The position numbers were made by a program, and so were the translations under genes. A DNA stretch of 64,000 bases from Sphingomonas sp. DG1-23 (GTDB lineage: Bacteria; Pseudomonadota; Alphaproteobacteria; Sphingomonadales; Sphingomonadaceae), in assembly GCF_030730875.1 (NCBI RefSeq), contig NZ_JAVAMA010000001.1, positions 62,001 to 126,000 of the forward strand, in the 5' to 3' direction. This document shows, in pieces, positions 16,780-25,564 of the stretch. Below the pieces are notes generated by a model, which was given only the letters and a program-made list of their open reading frames with translations, made no database searches and was not told where the DNA came from. Numbering within the stretch: position 1 is the stretch's first letter; the number at the start of each line of letters is the position of its first letter.

Positions 16780-18321
16780 ATGGCTCGGCGCGTGCTGATG
16801 ATGATATTGCTGGCGCTGGTCTGGGCCGCGCCGGCGCGTGCCGACGACATTTCGGCCTCGGCGCGCGGGGTGGTGCGGATCGTCACCATCGCGGTGGTCG
16901 ACGACGAGGTCGTCGGCTTCGGCCATGGCAGCGGCTTCGCGGTGGCCCCCAACCGGATCGTCACCAACGCGCATGTCGTCGAGCTCGCCGATCGCTATCC
17001 GGGCAATGTCGTGATCGGCATCGTCCCGTCCGAGGGCGACAAATCGTACCAGGGCAAATTGATCGCGATCGACCAGCAGCGCGATCTCGCGCTGATCGAG
17101 TTCAGCGGCGTCCGGCTCGCGCCGCTGACCCTGTTCACCGGATCGCCCGGCGACGGCGAGTCGCTGGTCGCTTTGGGCTATCCCGGCAATGTCGACCTCG
17201 CCACCGCGCGCTCGGCGGCGGACTTCATCACGCCGCAATCGCCGGTGCGCTCGCAAGGCGGCTTCGCCGGCAATCGCGCGCTGCAGGGCGTCAACGTGTT
17301 GCTTCACACTGCCAGCATCGCGCGCGGCAATTCGGGCGGCCCGTTGCTCGATCGCTGCGGCCGCGTTCTCGGCGTCAATTCGGCGATCACCCGCGGCGAC
17401 GAGGGCGATTCGACCTTTGCCTTCGCAATCGCCGGCAACGAGCTCGCCGCCTTCCTCCAGGGGGCGAAGCAGCCCTTCGCCTCGGTGGGGATCGCCTGCA
17501 CCAGCGTCGAGGAGCAGATGGCGCAGGAGCGCAACGCCGACGAAAAGGCCCGGCTCGATGCCGAGGCGCGCGCGCGCAGCGACGCCGCCAGGAGCGCGGG
17601 CGAGCGCGAGGATGCGATCTCGCAGGCGCGCGCGCGCAACGTCGTCGCACGCGAAAACTATATGGCGGGGGCGGCGGTGCTGCTCGTCCTCGGCGCGCTG
17701 GCGCTGGGCGGCGCCGGGCTCTTGCTGTCGCGCGATCGCCAGCGCGAGGCGATCTGGGTGGCGGCGGGCGGCGGCGTGCTGATGCTGGGCGCGATCGTAT
17801 TGTTCCTCAGCCGCCCCGATTTCGATCAGTCGCGGATCGTCCCGGTGCCGCAGGCCAGCGCCGGCGCGGCGGTGCCCAGCCAGGCCGCGCTCGGCAGGAT
17901 GGTCTGCACCCTCGTCCCCGAACGCAGCCGCGTCACCGTCACGGCGATCGACAAGGTCGATCTCGACGTGGGTGCCGACGGCTGCATCAACGGCCGTACC
18001 CAATATGCCGAATCGGGCACGCATTGGCAGCGCGTCCTCGTCCCCGAGCAGGAGCAGTCGGTTTCGCTGCTCGACTATGATCCGGCGTCGCGGACCTACA
18101 CCAACACGCGCTATCTGCTGTCATCGGCGCAGATGGCGAAGGCGCGCCAGCTGCGCACCGGCGTGCCGCTCAAATCCTGCTCGAGCGATCAGGCGGCGCG
18201 GGCCAATCTCGCCACCCAGCAACAGGCGCTGCGCGCAACGCTGCCGCCGGTGTATAACGAGAAGCTGGTCTACGCCTGCAGCCCGGCGACCTCGGGGCCG
18301 CCGGCGGCGGCGGCGAAATAA
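16780..18321 (+). CDS. Trypsin-like (S1C) serine protease with two membrane helices
   Basis: A 513-residue exported serine protease. A signal peptide (MARRVLMMILLALVWAAPARA) precedes a chymotrypsin-fold domain with triad H65 (VTNAHVV), D102 (QRDLALIE) and S185 (RGNSGGPLL). No PDZ domain follows, unlike DegP. Instead an alkaline/acidic helical linker (residues ~255-295) leads to two hydrophobic segments around 300-322 and 328-350, then a ~150-residue C-terminal domain with four cysteines. The start MARRVL is preferred to the upstream in-frame start at 16726 because it begins the signal peptide. The topology is unusual: the protease would be periplasmic with the second soluble domain on the same side. 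Confidence 0.82.
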   Translation: MARRVLMMILLALVWAAPARADDISASARGVVRIVTIAVVDDEVVGFGHGSGFAVAPNRIVTNAHVVELADRYPGNVVIGIVPSEGDKSYQGKLIAIDQQRDLALIEFSGVRLAPLTLFTGSPGDGESLVALGYPGNVDLATARSAADFITPQSPVRSQGGFAGNRALQGVNVLLHTASIARGNSGGPLLDRCGRVLGVNSAITRGDEGDSTFAFAIAGNELAAFLQGAKQPFASVGIACTSVEEQMAQERNADEKARLDAEARARSDAARSAGEREDAISQARARNVVARENYMAGAAVLLVLGALALGGAGLLLSRDRQREAIWVAAGGGVLMLGAIVLFLSRPDFDQSRIVPVPQASAGAAVPSQAALGRMVCTLVPERSRVTVTAIDKVDLDVGADGCINGRTQYAESGTHWQRVLVPEQEQSVSLLDYDPASRTYTNTRYLLSSAQMAKARQLRTGVPLKSCSSDQAARANLATQQQALRATLPPVYNEKLVYACSPATSGPPAAAAK

Positions 18322-18339
18322 AACCCACCTAGCCATTCC

Positions 18340-18413
18340 CGTCATCCCGGATGTTAGGCTTTCCCGGAAAACCGCAGGTTCTACGCTGGAAAGCCTTGCA
18401 GTGCGGGATGACG
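18340..18413. repeat. Palindromic repeat CGTCATCCCGG type, copy 1
   Basis: The ends CGTCATCCCGGATG and GCGGGATGACG pair, and inner arms AGGCTTTCC and GGAAAGCCTT form a second stem. Bases 18340-18397 match the inverse complement of 61555-61611 with only a few differences. It lies between the convergent protease and DUF1203 genes, 19 bases after the protease stop. Confidence 0.85.
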
Positions 18414-18431
18414 AAGTTTGAGCAACCAGAC

Positions 18432-18899
18432 TCAGCCCCGATCGACCCGCGCCGCGAAACAGCCGCGCTTTGCATTGTGAATATGCAGATAGGCCACGGC
18501 CGGATCGGCGAACATCGTTTCGATCAGCGGCGCGAGCACGCTTCCGTCCACCACGTCCGCGTCCGTCATCATCGCATCACGATCGAACGCCCTGACCGAC
18601 AGCAATCGGGTCGCGAGTTGCTCCGGTATCGCGTCGGCATAGCGCGCTGGCGTCTCGGCGCCCTCGCGCACGAAGATCGCGTGACGCGCGCGATAGGGGC
18701 CGGCATCGGGGAGATACTCATAGTTGAGCAGCAACAATGCCTCACCCGGCTCCGCGTCCTCCAGCGTGACGCGACACGGAAAGCCGGGTTTGCCGTCCGC
18801 GGTCATCCGCACGACATGCTCGGCGGCGAGCGCGTGGTCGGACAGTCCGTAAAGGCGGCGAAAGGGTTCGGGATCGAGCCCGGCGATGACGTAGCTCAT
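18432..18899 (-). CDS. DUF1203-family protein
   Basis: Cytoplasmic protein of 155 residues with the pattern of the DUF1203 family: an early ACRVTL-like strand here as FPCRVTLEDAEPGEALLLLNYEY, then GPYRARHAIFVREGAE, and a C-terminal AYLHIHNAKRGCFAARV. The function of the family is unknown. The start ATG 18899 overlaps the ada stop by four bases, so it is translated from the same message as ada. A link to alkylation repair is only contextual. Confidence 0.8.
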   Translation of the reverse strand: MSYVIAGLDPEPFRRLYGLSDHALAAEHVVRMTADGKPGFPCRVTLEDAEPGEALLLLNYEYLPDAGPYRARHAIFVREGAETPARYADAIPEQLATRLLSVRAFDRDAMMTDADVVDGSVLAPLIETMFADPAVAYLHIHNAKRGCFAARVDRG

Positions 18900-19936
18900 T
18901 CGTCCACGCCTTCGCGCCTGAGCAGCACCCGCTTGCGGTCCACGCCATAGGCATAGCCGCCCATGCTCCCATCGGCGCGCTGGGCACGGTGGCACGGGAT
19001 CAGCACCGCGACATGATTGGCGCCACACGCCGTCCCCGCCGCGCGCACCGCCCGGGGATTGCCTGCTTCGGCGGCGAGCTGGGCATAGCTGCGCGTCTCG
19101 CCCGCCGGGATCGCACGGAGCGCCTGCCACACCGCTTCCTGAAACGCAGTGCCCTGCACGTCGAGCGGCAGGTCCGTGTCGCGTCCCGGCATCTCGACCT
19201 CACGCACCACCCGCGCCGCCAGCTCCGCCAGTGCGGCGCCGCCCGAGACGATCTCCGCGGCGGGAAAGCGCCGCGCGAGCGCGAACTGATCCTCGTCGAA
19301 GGCGACCCGGCACAGCCCCTTGTCGGTCGCAGCGATCAGCAGCGGCCCGAGGCTGGTCTCGGCACGCGTCCAACGGATCGTAACCCCCGCGCCGCCGCGC
19401 TTCCACACGCTCGGGGTCATGCCGAGCCGGGCGTTGGCGGTCTCGTAAAAACGGCTCGGCGCCGAATAGCCGGCTTCGTAGATCGCGTCGGTCACCCGAT
19501 CTTCCGCCGTCAGCGCCGCGGCGGCGCGGCCCGCGCGCAGCCCCCGGGCATAAGCGGCGGGAGTCACGCCGGTGGCGCGCTTGAACAGCCGCTGGAAATG
19601 ATGCGGGGCATAGCCGACCCGGCCGGCCAGTTCCTCGAGCCCCAGCGGTTCCTCGGCCGCCTCGATCAGCGCCACTGCCTCGGCCACTGCGATGCGGTCG
19701 CGGCCCACTTCGTCGGGCTTGCAGCGCAGGCACGCGCGAAAGCCGGCGGCGCGCGCGGCATCCGCATCGGGATAGAACAGGACGTTCTCGCGTTTCGGCC
19801 GCCGCGCCGGGCAAGTCGGCTTGCAATAGATCCGCGTGGTGGTCACCGCGACGATGAAGCGGCCGTCATAGGCGCGGTCGCGCGCGTCGAAAGCCGCCCA
19901 GGCGGTTTCGTCGCTGATGGTCTGCTGATTGCTCAT
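18896..19936 (-). CDS. ada: Ada: methylphosphotriester/O6-methylguanine repair protein and activator
   Basis: Bifunctional adaptive-response protein of 346 residues, close to the usual length. The N-terminal zinc domain has C38, C42, C69 and C72 at exactly the spacing of Escherichia coli Ada; C38 takes methyl groups from phosphotriesters and converts the protein to an activator. An AraC-type helix-turn-helix region (residues ~90-175) follows. The C-terminal methyltransferase has the acceptor cysteine near residue 315 in VLIPCHRAQ. It leads a two-gene unit with the DUF1203 gene. Autoregulation is likely by analogy; I see no specific Ada box. Confidence 0.95.
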   Translation of the reverse strand: MSNQQTISDETAWAAFDARDRAYDGRFIVAVTTTRIYCKPTCPARRPKRENVLFYPDADAARAAGFRACLRCKPDEVGRDRIAVAEAVALIEAAEEPLGLEELAGRVGYAPHHFQRLFKRATGVTPAAYARGLRAGRAAAALTAEDRVTDAIYEAGYSAPSRFYETANARLGMTPSVWKRGGAGVTIRWTRAETSLGPLLIAATDKGLCRVAFDEDQFALARRFPAAEIVSGGAALAELAARVVREVEMPGRDTDLPLDVQGTAFQEAVWQALRAIPAGETRSYAQLAAEAGNPRAVRAAGTACGANHVAVLIPCHRAQRADGSMGGYAYGVDRKRVLLRREGVDE

Positions 19937-20006
19937 GCAGCCGATATAGACCCGCCGTGAGAGCGCTACATCCCGCGGCTTGCGCTCAAAGCGAAACCCC
20001 GGCACC

Positions 20007-20018
20007 GTTAGCGCTAAC
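20007..20018. promoter_or_regulatory. LacI-family operator (XylR-like) before the xylan locus
   Basis: Perfect 12-bp palindrome GTTAGCGCTAAC centred about 35 bases before the transporter start codon. It closely resembles the operator bound by the LacI-family repressor XylR of Caulobacter crescentus, which controls xylose genes. The downstream pair is a sugar transporter and a beta-xylosidase, so a xylose or xylobiose response is inferred. The regulator gene is not in the window. Confidence 0.7.
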
Positions 20019-20047
20019 AGCGCCGAATATGGGCGCGAGGAGAGTCG

Positions 20048-21538
20048 ATGCGCTTCTGGCAGAATACGCGTGCGCTGCGCTGGTGGATCATCGCGATCGT
20101 AATGCTCGGCACGATCATCAACTATCTCGTCCGCCAGACTCTGGGCGTGGTGGTCGCGACTCCTGAATTCCAGGCCGATGTGCCGATGACCAAGGAGCAG
20201 TACAGCTGGGTCACCGGGGTGTTCCAGGCATTCATCATGCTCCAGCCGGTGGTGGGATACATCCTCGATCGCATCGGCCTGCGCACCGGCATGGCGGTGT
20301 TCGCCACCGCCTGGGGGCTGCTCACCTTCGCGCATGGCTGGGTGACGAGCTGGCAATGGCTCGCCGTGCTGCGCGGCGCATTGGGCTTTGCCGAAGGCAC
20401 GTCGCACACCGCAGGGCTCAAGGTGGTCTCGGAATGGTTTCCGGCCAGAGAGCGCGGCCTTGCCGGCGGAATCTACAATCTCGGCGCCTCGGCAGGCATC
20501 GCCATTGCCGGGCCGATGGTCGCGATCGCGATCGTCTGGTGGAACTGGCGCGCCGCGTTTTACGTCGCCGGCGGGCTCGCCTTGCTCTGGGTGGCGCTGT
20601 GGCTGCTGTATTACCGCAGCCCCGAAGACCATCCCCATATCTCCGCCGAAGAACGCGCGCTGATCGAATCGGGGCAGGAGGCGCATGTCCAGGCGGCGGT
20701 CGGCGCGAAGCCGGCGATTCTCTCGCTGCTCGGCCGAACCAATTTCTGGGGCATTGCGCTGCCCCGCTTCCTCGCCGATCCGACCTGGGCGACCCTGACC
20801 TTCTGGCTGCCGCTCTATCTCAGCGAGGTCCGCGGCTTCAATCTGAGCGAACTGGCGGTCGCGGTGGTCCTCCCCTTCGTCGCTGCGGACATCGGCTGCC
20901 TGTTCGGCCCGGCGCTGGTGCTGTGGTTCGAACGCCGCGGCATCGCCCTGATCGACGCGCGGCGCTGGACCTTCACCCTCGGCGCGCTGCTGATGACCAG
21001 CATGATCTTCGTCGGCGGCGTCACCAGCCCGTACATGGCGGTGGCGCTGCTCAGCATCGGCGCGTTCGCGCACCAGACCCTGTCGGTCACCTGCATCACC
21101 ATGGCGAGCGACCTGTTCCGCAAGAACGAAGTCGGCACCGTTGCCGGCATGGCGGGGACGATGGCCAATCTCGGCGTGCTGATCTTCACGCTGCTGATCG
21201 GCGCGCTGGTCGTCCGCATCGGCTATGATCCGTTCTTCATCGCTCTAGGCGTGCTCGATCTGATCGCCGCCGCCTTGCTGTGGACCCTCGTCCGCAAACC
21301 TGGAGAGGATCAGGGCCGCGAGAGCGGCTGGATCCCGATCGTGCTGGGCGCGATCCTGTCGGGCGGCCTGACGCTATTCTACATGAGCGGCGTCGCGCCG
21401 GCGCCGTGCGACCTGTTCACCAGCTTCAGCGCATGCGACGTGCCGATCGCGATGCGCGGCATCTGGGGCTTCGGGCTCGCGCTCGCCTTGCTCGGCATCT
21501 TCATCGAAATCCGCGCACGGAGGAACCCCGCCGCATGA
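20048..21538 (+). CDS. MFS transporter, hexuronate/ACS-type
   Basis: Inner-membrane carrier of 496 residues with about 12 membrane segments from the anion:cation symporter branch of MFS that includes ExuT. Signatures are RWWIIAIVMLGTIINYLVRQTLG at the first helix (the usual Asp in NYLDRQ is Val here) and LGFAEGTSHTAGLKVVSEWFP. An extra C-terminal hydrophobic pair follows residue 430, with a short Cys-containing loop (APCDLFTSFSACDV). It shares a four-base overlap (ATGA) with the beta-xylosidase gene, so its substrate is likely xylo-oligosaccharide or (methyl)glucuronate-derived sugars. Confidence 0.85.
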   Translation: MRFWQNTRALRWWIIAIVMLGTIINYLVRQTLGVVVATPEFQADVPMTKEQYSWVTGVFQAFIMLQPVVGYILDRIGLRTGMAVFATAWGLLTFAHGWVTSWQWLAVLRGALGFAEGTSHTAGLKVVSEWFPARERGLAGGIYNLGASAGIAIAGPMVAIAIVWWNWRAAFYVAGGLALLWVALWLLYYRSPEDHPHISAEERALIESGQEAHVQAAVGAKPAILSLLGRTNFWGIALPRFLADPTWATLTFWLPLYLSEVRGFNLSELAVAVVLPFVAADIGCLFGPALVLWFERRGIALIDARRWTFTLGALLMTSMIFVGGVTSPYMAVALLSIGAFAHQTLSVTCITMASDLFRKNEVGTVAGMAGTMANLGVLIFTLLIGALVVRIGYDPFFIALGVLDLIAAALLWTLVRKPGEDQGRESGWIPIVLGAILSGGLTLFYMSGVAPAPCDLFTSFSACDVPIAMRGIWGFGLALALLGIFIEIRARRNPAA

Positions 21539-23166
21539 TCCGCAATCCGATCCTGCCGGGCTTCAACCCCGATCCGTCGATCTGCCGGGTCGGCGAGGAT
21601 TATTACATTGCCACCTCGACCTTCGAATGGTTTCCCGGGGTCCAGATCCATCATTCGCGCGATCTCGCCAATTGGCGGCTGATCGCGCGCCCGCTGGTCC
21701 GTGCCGGCCAGCTCGACATGCGCGGCGATCCCGACAGTTGCGGCGTCTGGGCGCCCGACATCAGCCATGACGGGGAACGCTTCTGGCTGATCTACACCGA
21801 CGTGAAGCGCTATGGCCGCACCACCGTCGGCGGCGCATCGGGGGCGAGCCTGCGCGACTTCCACAATTACCTCGTCACCTGCGAGACGATCGACGGCGAC
21901 TGGTCCGATCCCGTCCACCTCAATTCGAGCGGCTTCGATCCCGGGCTGTTCCATGACGACGACGGCCGCAAATATCTGGTCAACCAGCTCTGGGACCACC
22001 GCCCCGGCCGCACCCGCTTCGCCGGGATCGTGCTCCAGGAATATTCGCCCGCCGAGCAAAGGCTGATCGGCGCGCGGACCAACATCTTCCCCGGCACCGC
22101 GCTCGGCCTCACCGAGGCGCCGCATCTCTACAAAAGGAACGGCTGGTACTATCTGCTCGTCGCCGAGGGCGGCACCGGCTGGAACCACGCCGTGACCATG
22201 GCCCGATCACGCGACCTGCGCGGCCCGTACGAATTGCACCCGGATGGCCAGATCCTCAGCAGCCGTACCCGCCCCGACGCCCCGCTCCAGCGCGCCGGGC
22301 ATGCCGATCTGGTCGAGACCCCCGACGGGCGGACCTACATGGTCTATCTCTGCGGCCGTCCGCTGCCCAATCGCGGCCGCTGCGTGCTCGGTCGCGAGAC
22401 GGCGATCCAGCCGATGGTCTGGGGCGAGGACGCGTGGCTCTACACCGGGGACAAGAGCGGCATGCCGGTGCTGGAGGCTCCGGCGCTCGACCGCCCGGCA
22501 TCCCCGCCCCGAGAGACCGAGATTCGCTACGATTTCGATCGCCCCAACCTCGCGCTCGACCTGCAATGGCTGCGCACGCCCGAGTCCGACCGCATCTTCA
22601 GCCTCACCGCGCGCCCGGGGCACCTCCGGCTTTACGGCCGCGAGACGATCGGCAGCCTGTTCACCCAGGCGTTGGTCGCGCGGCGCCAGCAGGATTTCTG
22701 CTATTCGGCGCGCTGCGCGCTGGACTTCGCCCCCGAGCATTTCCAGCAGGCCGCGGGGCTGGTCGCTTATTATAACGGCAGCAAGTTCCATTATCTCCAT
22801 GTCGGCCACGACGACGAAGTGGGCCGGCACATCAGGGTGATGTCCGCGCTGCCCGATTCCCCCCAGGCCGATGCCTTCACCACGCCGATCGCGATCCCCG
22901 AGGGGCCGATCGAACTTCGCGCCGAAGTCGATTATGAGCGGCTGCGTTTCGCCTATCGCCTCGACGGCGCGGACTGGGCCTGGCTCCCCGAGCAGTTCGA
23001 TGCGAGCATCCTCTCCGACGAGGCGACCCAGCCCGGCCTGCCCAATTTCACCGGGGCGTTCGTGGGAATGGCATGCCAGGACATGGCGGGGACCGGCAGG
23101 CACGCCGATTTCGACTGGTTCGACTATCGCGAGCGGCCGTATCGAGCGGACCCGACGCAGGACTAG
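21535..23166 (+). CDS. Glycoside hydrolase family 43 beta-xylosidase
   Basis: A 543-residue GH43 (subfamily 11-like) enzyme releasing xylose from xylo-oligosaccharides. The N-terminal five-bladed propeller has general base D13 (GFNPDPSICRVG), the pKa-modulating D135 (SGFDPGLFHDDD) and the general acid E194 (GLTEAPHLYKR). A C-terminal beta-sandwich (residues ~335-535) contains AAGLVAYYNGSKFHYLHV and is typical of this subfamily. There is no signal peptide, so it acts in the cytoplasm on imported oligosaccharides, fitting the overlapping upstream transporter. Its TAG stop is shared with the convergent PilZ gene through CTAG. Confidence 0.93.
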   Translation: MIRNPILPGFNPDPSICRVGEDYYIATSTFEWFPGVQIHHSRDLANWRLIARPLVRAGQLDMRGDPDSCGVWAPDISHDGERFWLIYTDVKRYGRTTVGGASGASLRDFHNYLVTCETIDGDWSDPVHLNSSGFDPGLFHDDDGRKYLVNQLWDHRPGRTRFAGIVLQEYSPAEQRLIGARTNIFPGTALGLTEAPHLYKRNGWYYLLVAEGGTGWNHAVTMARSRDLRGPYELHPDGQILSSRTRPDAPLQRAGHADLVETPDGRTYMVYLCGRPLPNRGRCVLGRETAIQPMVWGEDAWLYTGDKSGMPVLEAPALDRPASPPRETEIRYDFDRPNLALDLQWLRTPESDRIFSLTARPGHLRLYGRETIGSLFTQALVARRQQDFCYSARCALDFAPEHFQQAAGLVAYYNGSKFHYLHVGHDDEVGRHIRVMSALPDSPQADAFTTPIAIPEGPIELRAEVDYERLRFAYRLDGADWAWLPEQFDASILSDEATQPGLPNFTGAFVGMACQDMAGTGRHADFDWFDYRERPYRADPTQD

Positions 23167-23645
23167 TTGTCGAGGAACTGCCGGATCGCGTCGACCAATT
23201 TCTGCTTGCGCGCATGGCGTGCCGGCGGGGTCTCGGGCTTCGGCCGCAGCGCCTCGGGTGCCTGGGCGGGGGCCGCCTTCGGGAAGGCCAGCCGCTTGCG
23301 AAGCTCGGACTCGAGATTGGCGAGCACATCCGCCTGCCCCTCGAACGCGCGCGCCATCTTGGACTGCGGCAGCGGCACCAGAAACTCGCAGCCGTGGCGC
23401 TGCCCTTCGCGCCACACTACCTGCGCCTCGCGCGAGCCCGCGCCCGAAAGCCCGATCGCGATCAGCGTGCCCGGCGGAAACTCCTCCTCCGAGACGAACA
23501 GGAAGCCGGTGCGCGAGAAATTGTCGACCAGTACCTCGATCGGCCGGCCGTCGGCGCCGCGCAAGGTGCTCTCGCTCGCGACATGGAAGCGGATCGCGCC
23601 GCGCGGATCGACTTCGCCAAGAACTTCCAGACGCGCGACGAGCAC
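23163..23645 (-). CDS. PilZ-domain protein
   Basis: A 160-residue cytoplasmic protein with an N-terminal PilZ fold (residues ~15-100): FHVASESTLRG, then VDNFSRTGFLFVSEEEFPPGTLIAI and the closing GCEFLVPLP. The N-x-S-x3-G part of the cyclic-di-GMP motif is present (NFSRTG), but the RxxxR element just before the domain is weak, so ligand binding is uncertain. The C-terminal third is proline/alanine-rich ending in a basic helix (ARKQKLVDAIRQFL). GTG 23645 is the only plausible start in frame. It ends convergently with the xylosidase gene. Confidence 0.75.
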   Translation of the reverse strand: MLVARLEVLGEVDPRGAIRFHVASESTLRGADGRPIEVLVDNFSRTGFLFVSEEEFPPGTLIAIGLSGAGSREAQVVWREGQRHGCEFLVPLPQSKMARAFEGQADVLANLESELRKRLAFPKAAPAQAPEALRPKPETPPARHARKQKLVDAIRQFLDN

Positions 23646-23957
23646 GACGCATTCCCCAAAACGACAGGAGCATCCGGGCTACGCGGCAATTGGTTAAGAA
23701 AGTCTTTCCAGAAAAGGTGGACGGGCGCGAAGCCGTGGCCAAATCGCGCCGCATTGACTTAGGGCAGCTTTGCTACCATATGGCGCCCAGCGAGGCATCA
23801 TGCAGCGTGATCGGACGAAGCCTTTGATGGCCCCCGTCCCGGCTCTGTCTCGGTTGTTCCACGGCTTCCCTAGTCACGCGGGTCGTCAATTTTTTGACCC
23901 CGCCTTCGTGCGCCCATTTTCCGTGCGCGCGCGCCGGCCGTATCCATAAGGTCCATA
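23646..23957. other. 312-bp intergenic region between divergent PilZ and helicase genes
   Basis: No gene can be supported here. The part nearest the PilZ start has lower GC (GGTTAAGAAAGTCTTTCC near 23692). A hairpin-like TCAATTTTTTGACC lies at 23887-23900. Both promoters should be inside. A long 5' leader before a DEAD-box helicase gene would fit the cold-regulated leaders known for such genes, but no specific structure was identified. Confidence 0.5.
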
Positions 23958-25418
23958 ATGCAATTCAACCAACTCGGTCTCTCGGAGACCGTTCTCGCCG
24001 CGCTTGCCGCCAAGGGCTATAGCGAGGCGACGCCGATTCAGGCGCAGTCGATCCCGTCGCTGCTCGAAGGCCGCGACCTGCTCGGCATCGCCCAGACCGG
24101 CACCGGCAAGACCGCCGCGTTCATGCTTCCCTCGATCGATCGGCTGATCGAATCGGGCAAGCGCCCCCAGCCGCGCGGCTGCCGCATGCTCGTCCTCGCA
24201 CCGACGCGCGAGCTCGCCAGCCAGATCGCCGACAATGCCCGGCACTACGCCAAGGGCACCCGGCTTTCGGTCGCCACCATCTTCGGCGGCACCTCGATTC
24301 ATAAGAACAAGACCGATCTCGCCCGCGGCGTCGACATCGTCGTCGCCACCCCGGGCCGCCTCGTCGACCTGATGGACCAGCATTATGCGATCCTGATGGG
24401 CATCGAGATCCTCGTGCTCGACGAGGCCGACCAGATGATGGATCTCGGCTTCATTCACGCCCTGAAGCGGATCGTCCGCGACTTGCCGATCAAGCGTCAG
24501 ACTTTGTTCTTCTCGGCGACGATGCCGAAGACGATCCGCGAGCTCGCCGGCCAGTTCATCAAGAACCCGGTCGAGGTCAAGGTCACCCCCGAGGCAACCA
24601 CCGCCGAGCGGGTCGAGCAGCACGTCACTTATGTCGCGCAGGCCGAGAAGCAGGCGCTGCTGACGATTGCGCTGCGCGACCCGGGCATCGATCGCGCTTT
24701 GGTGTTCACCCGCACCAAGCACGGCGCCGACCGCGTCGTCCGCCTGCTCGGCGGCAACGGCATCGCCGCGAACGCGATCCACGGCAACAAGAGCCAGCCG
24801 CAGCGCGAGCGCGCGCTCGGCGAGTTCCGCAGCGGCAAGGTCAAGATCCTCGTCGCGACCGACATCGCGGCGCGCGGCATCGACGTTTCGGGCGTCAGCC
24901 ATGTGTTCAACTTCGAGCTGCCCAACGTGCCCGATCAATATGTCCACCGCATCGGCCGCACCGCGCGCGCCGGGGCGACCGGCCTCGCGATCAGCTATTG
25001 CGCCGATGACGAGCGTCCGTACCTCAAGGACATCGAGAAGCTCACGCGCCAGAAGCTGACCGTCCAGCCGCTGCCGGCCGACTTCATCAACGAATCGAAC
25101 AAGATCAAGTCGACGCGCTCGCCGATGCCGGTGAGCCGCGACGAGCAGAACGGCCGCAACGGCCGCGCGATGCAGCATGGCCGTGGCGGCCAGCGCCCCG
25201 GTCAGGGCCAGGGCCAGCGCCGCGACGATCGTCCGCGCGGCGATCAGCAGCGCCGCCACGATGCGCCCCGCACCGAGACCGGCGAGGCCCGTCCGCGCCG
25301 CTTCGACGCGCCGCAGGGCGAGCAGCGCGCCGAGAAGCCGCGCAACTATGCACGCCCCAAGGGCAAATTCCACGCTCGCCCGGCGCGCCCGGCGGGTGCC
25401 GGCGGCCGCGGGCGCTAA
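23958..25418 (+). CDS. DEAD-box RNA helicase, RhlE type
   Basis: ATP-dependent RNA helicase of 486 residues acting in RNA turnover or ribosome assembly. All core motifs are present: Q motif (GYSEATPIQAQSIP), Walker A AQTGTGKT with K51, PTRELA, TPGR, DEADQMMDLGF, SATMP, and HRIGRTARAG. The C-terminus from residue ~395 is a basic Arg/Gly/Gln-rich, probably disordered tail (GRGGQRPGQGQGQRRDDR), typical of RhlE-like proteins. A strong terminator follows. Confidence 0.92.
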   Translation: MQFNQLGLSETVLAALAAKGYSEATPIQAQSIPSLLEGRDLLGIAQTGTGKTAAFMLPSIDRLIESGKRPQPRGCRMLVLAPTRELASQIADNARHYAKGTRLSVATIFGGTSIHKNKTDLARGVDIVVATPGRLVDLMDQHYAILMGIEILVLDEADQMMDLGFIHALKRIVRDLPIKRQTLFFSATMPKTIRELAGQFIKNPVEVKVTPEATTAERVEQHVTYVAQAEKQALLTIALRDPGIDRALVFTRTKHGADRVVRLLGGNGIAANAIHGNKSQPQRERALGEFRSGKVKILVATDIAARGIDVSGVSHVFNFELPNVPDQYVHRIGRTARAGATGLAISYCADDERPYLKDIEKLTRQKLTVQPLPADFINESNKIKSTRSPMPVSRDEQNGRNGRAMQHGRGGQRPGQGQGQRRDDRPRGDQQRRHDAPRTETGEARPRRFDAPQGEQRAEKPRNYARPKGKFHARPARPAGAGGRGR

Positions 25419-25436
25419 GCCGGCTGCAGCGAAAAA

Positions 25437-25480
25437 GAGGGGCGGCGACACGATCAGGTGTCGCCGCCCCTTTTCGTTTT
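25437..25480 (+). terminator. Rho-independent terminator after the RhlE-type helicase gene
   Basis: A 13-bp perfect stem (GGGGCGGCGACAC at 25439-25451 with GTGTCGCCGCCCC at 25458-25470) encloses a six-base loop and is followed by TTTTCGTTTT. An A-run precedes it (GAAAAAGA), so it may also stop minus-strand transcripts of the convergent gene. Confidence 0.93.
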
Positions 25481-25498
25481 ACGCATCTGTTATCTCTG

Positions 25499-25562
25499 CC
25501 CCCGGCCTTCGCCGGGGTGGGAATGGCAAATCCTCCCTTGCGAAGCGGAGGAGGATTGCAGG
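25499..25562. repeat. Short palindromic repeats next to the terminator
   Basis: Two small hairpins: CCCCGGCCTTCGCCGGGG (25500-25517) and the pair AATCCTCC/GGAGGATT (about 25529-25558) around a GCGAAGC core. They lie between the helicase terminator and the convergent minus-strand gene that ends at 25565. Confidence 0.65.
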
Positions 25563-25564
25563 AA

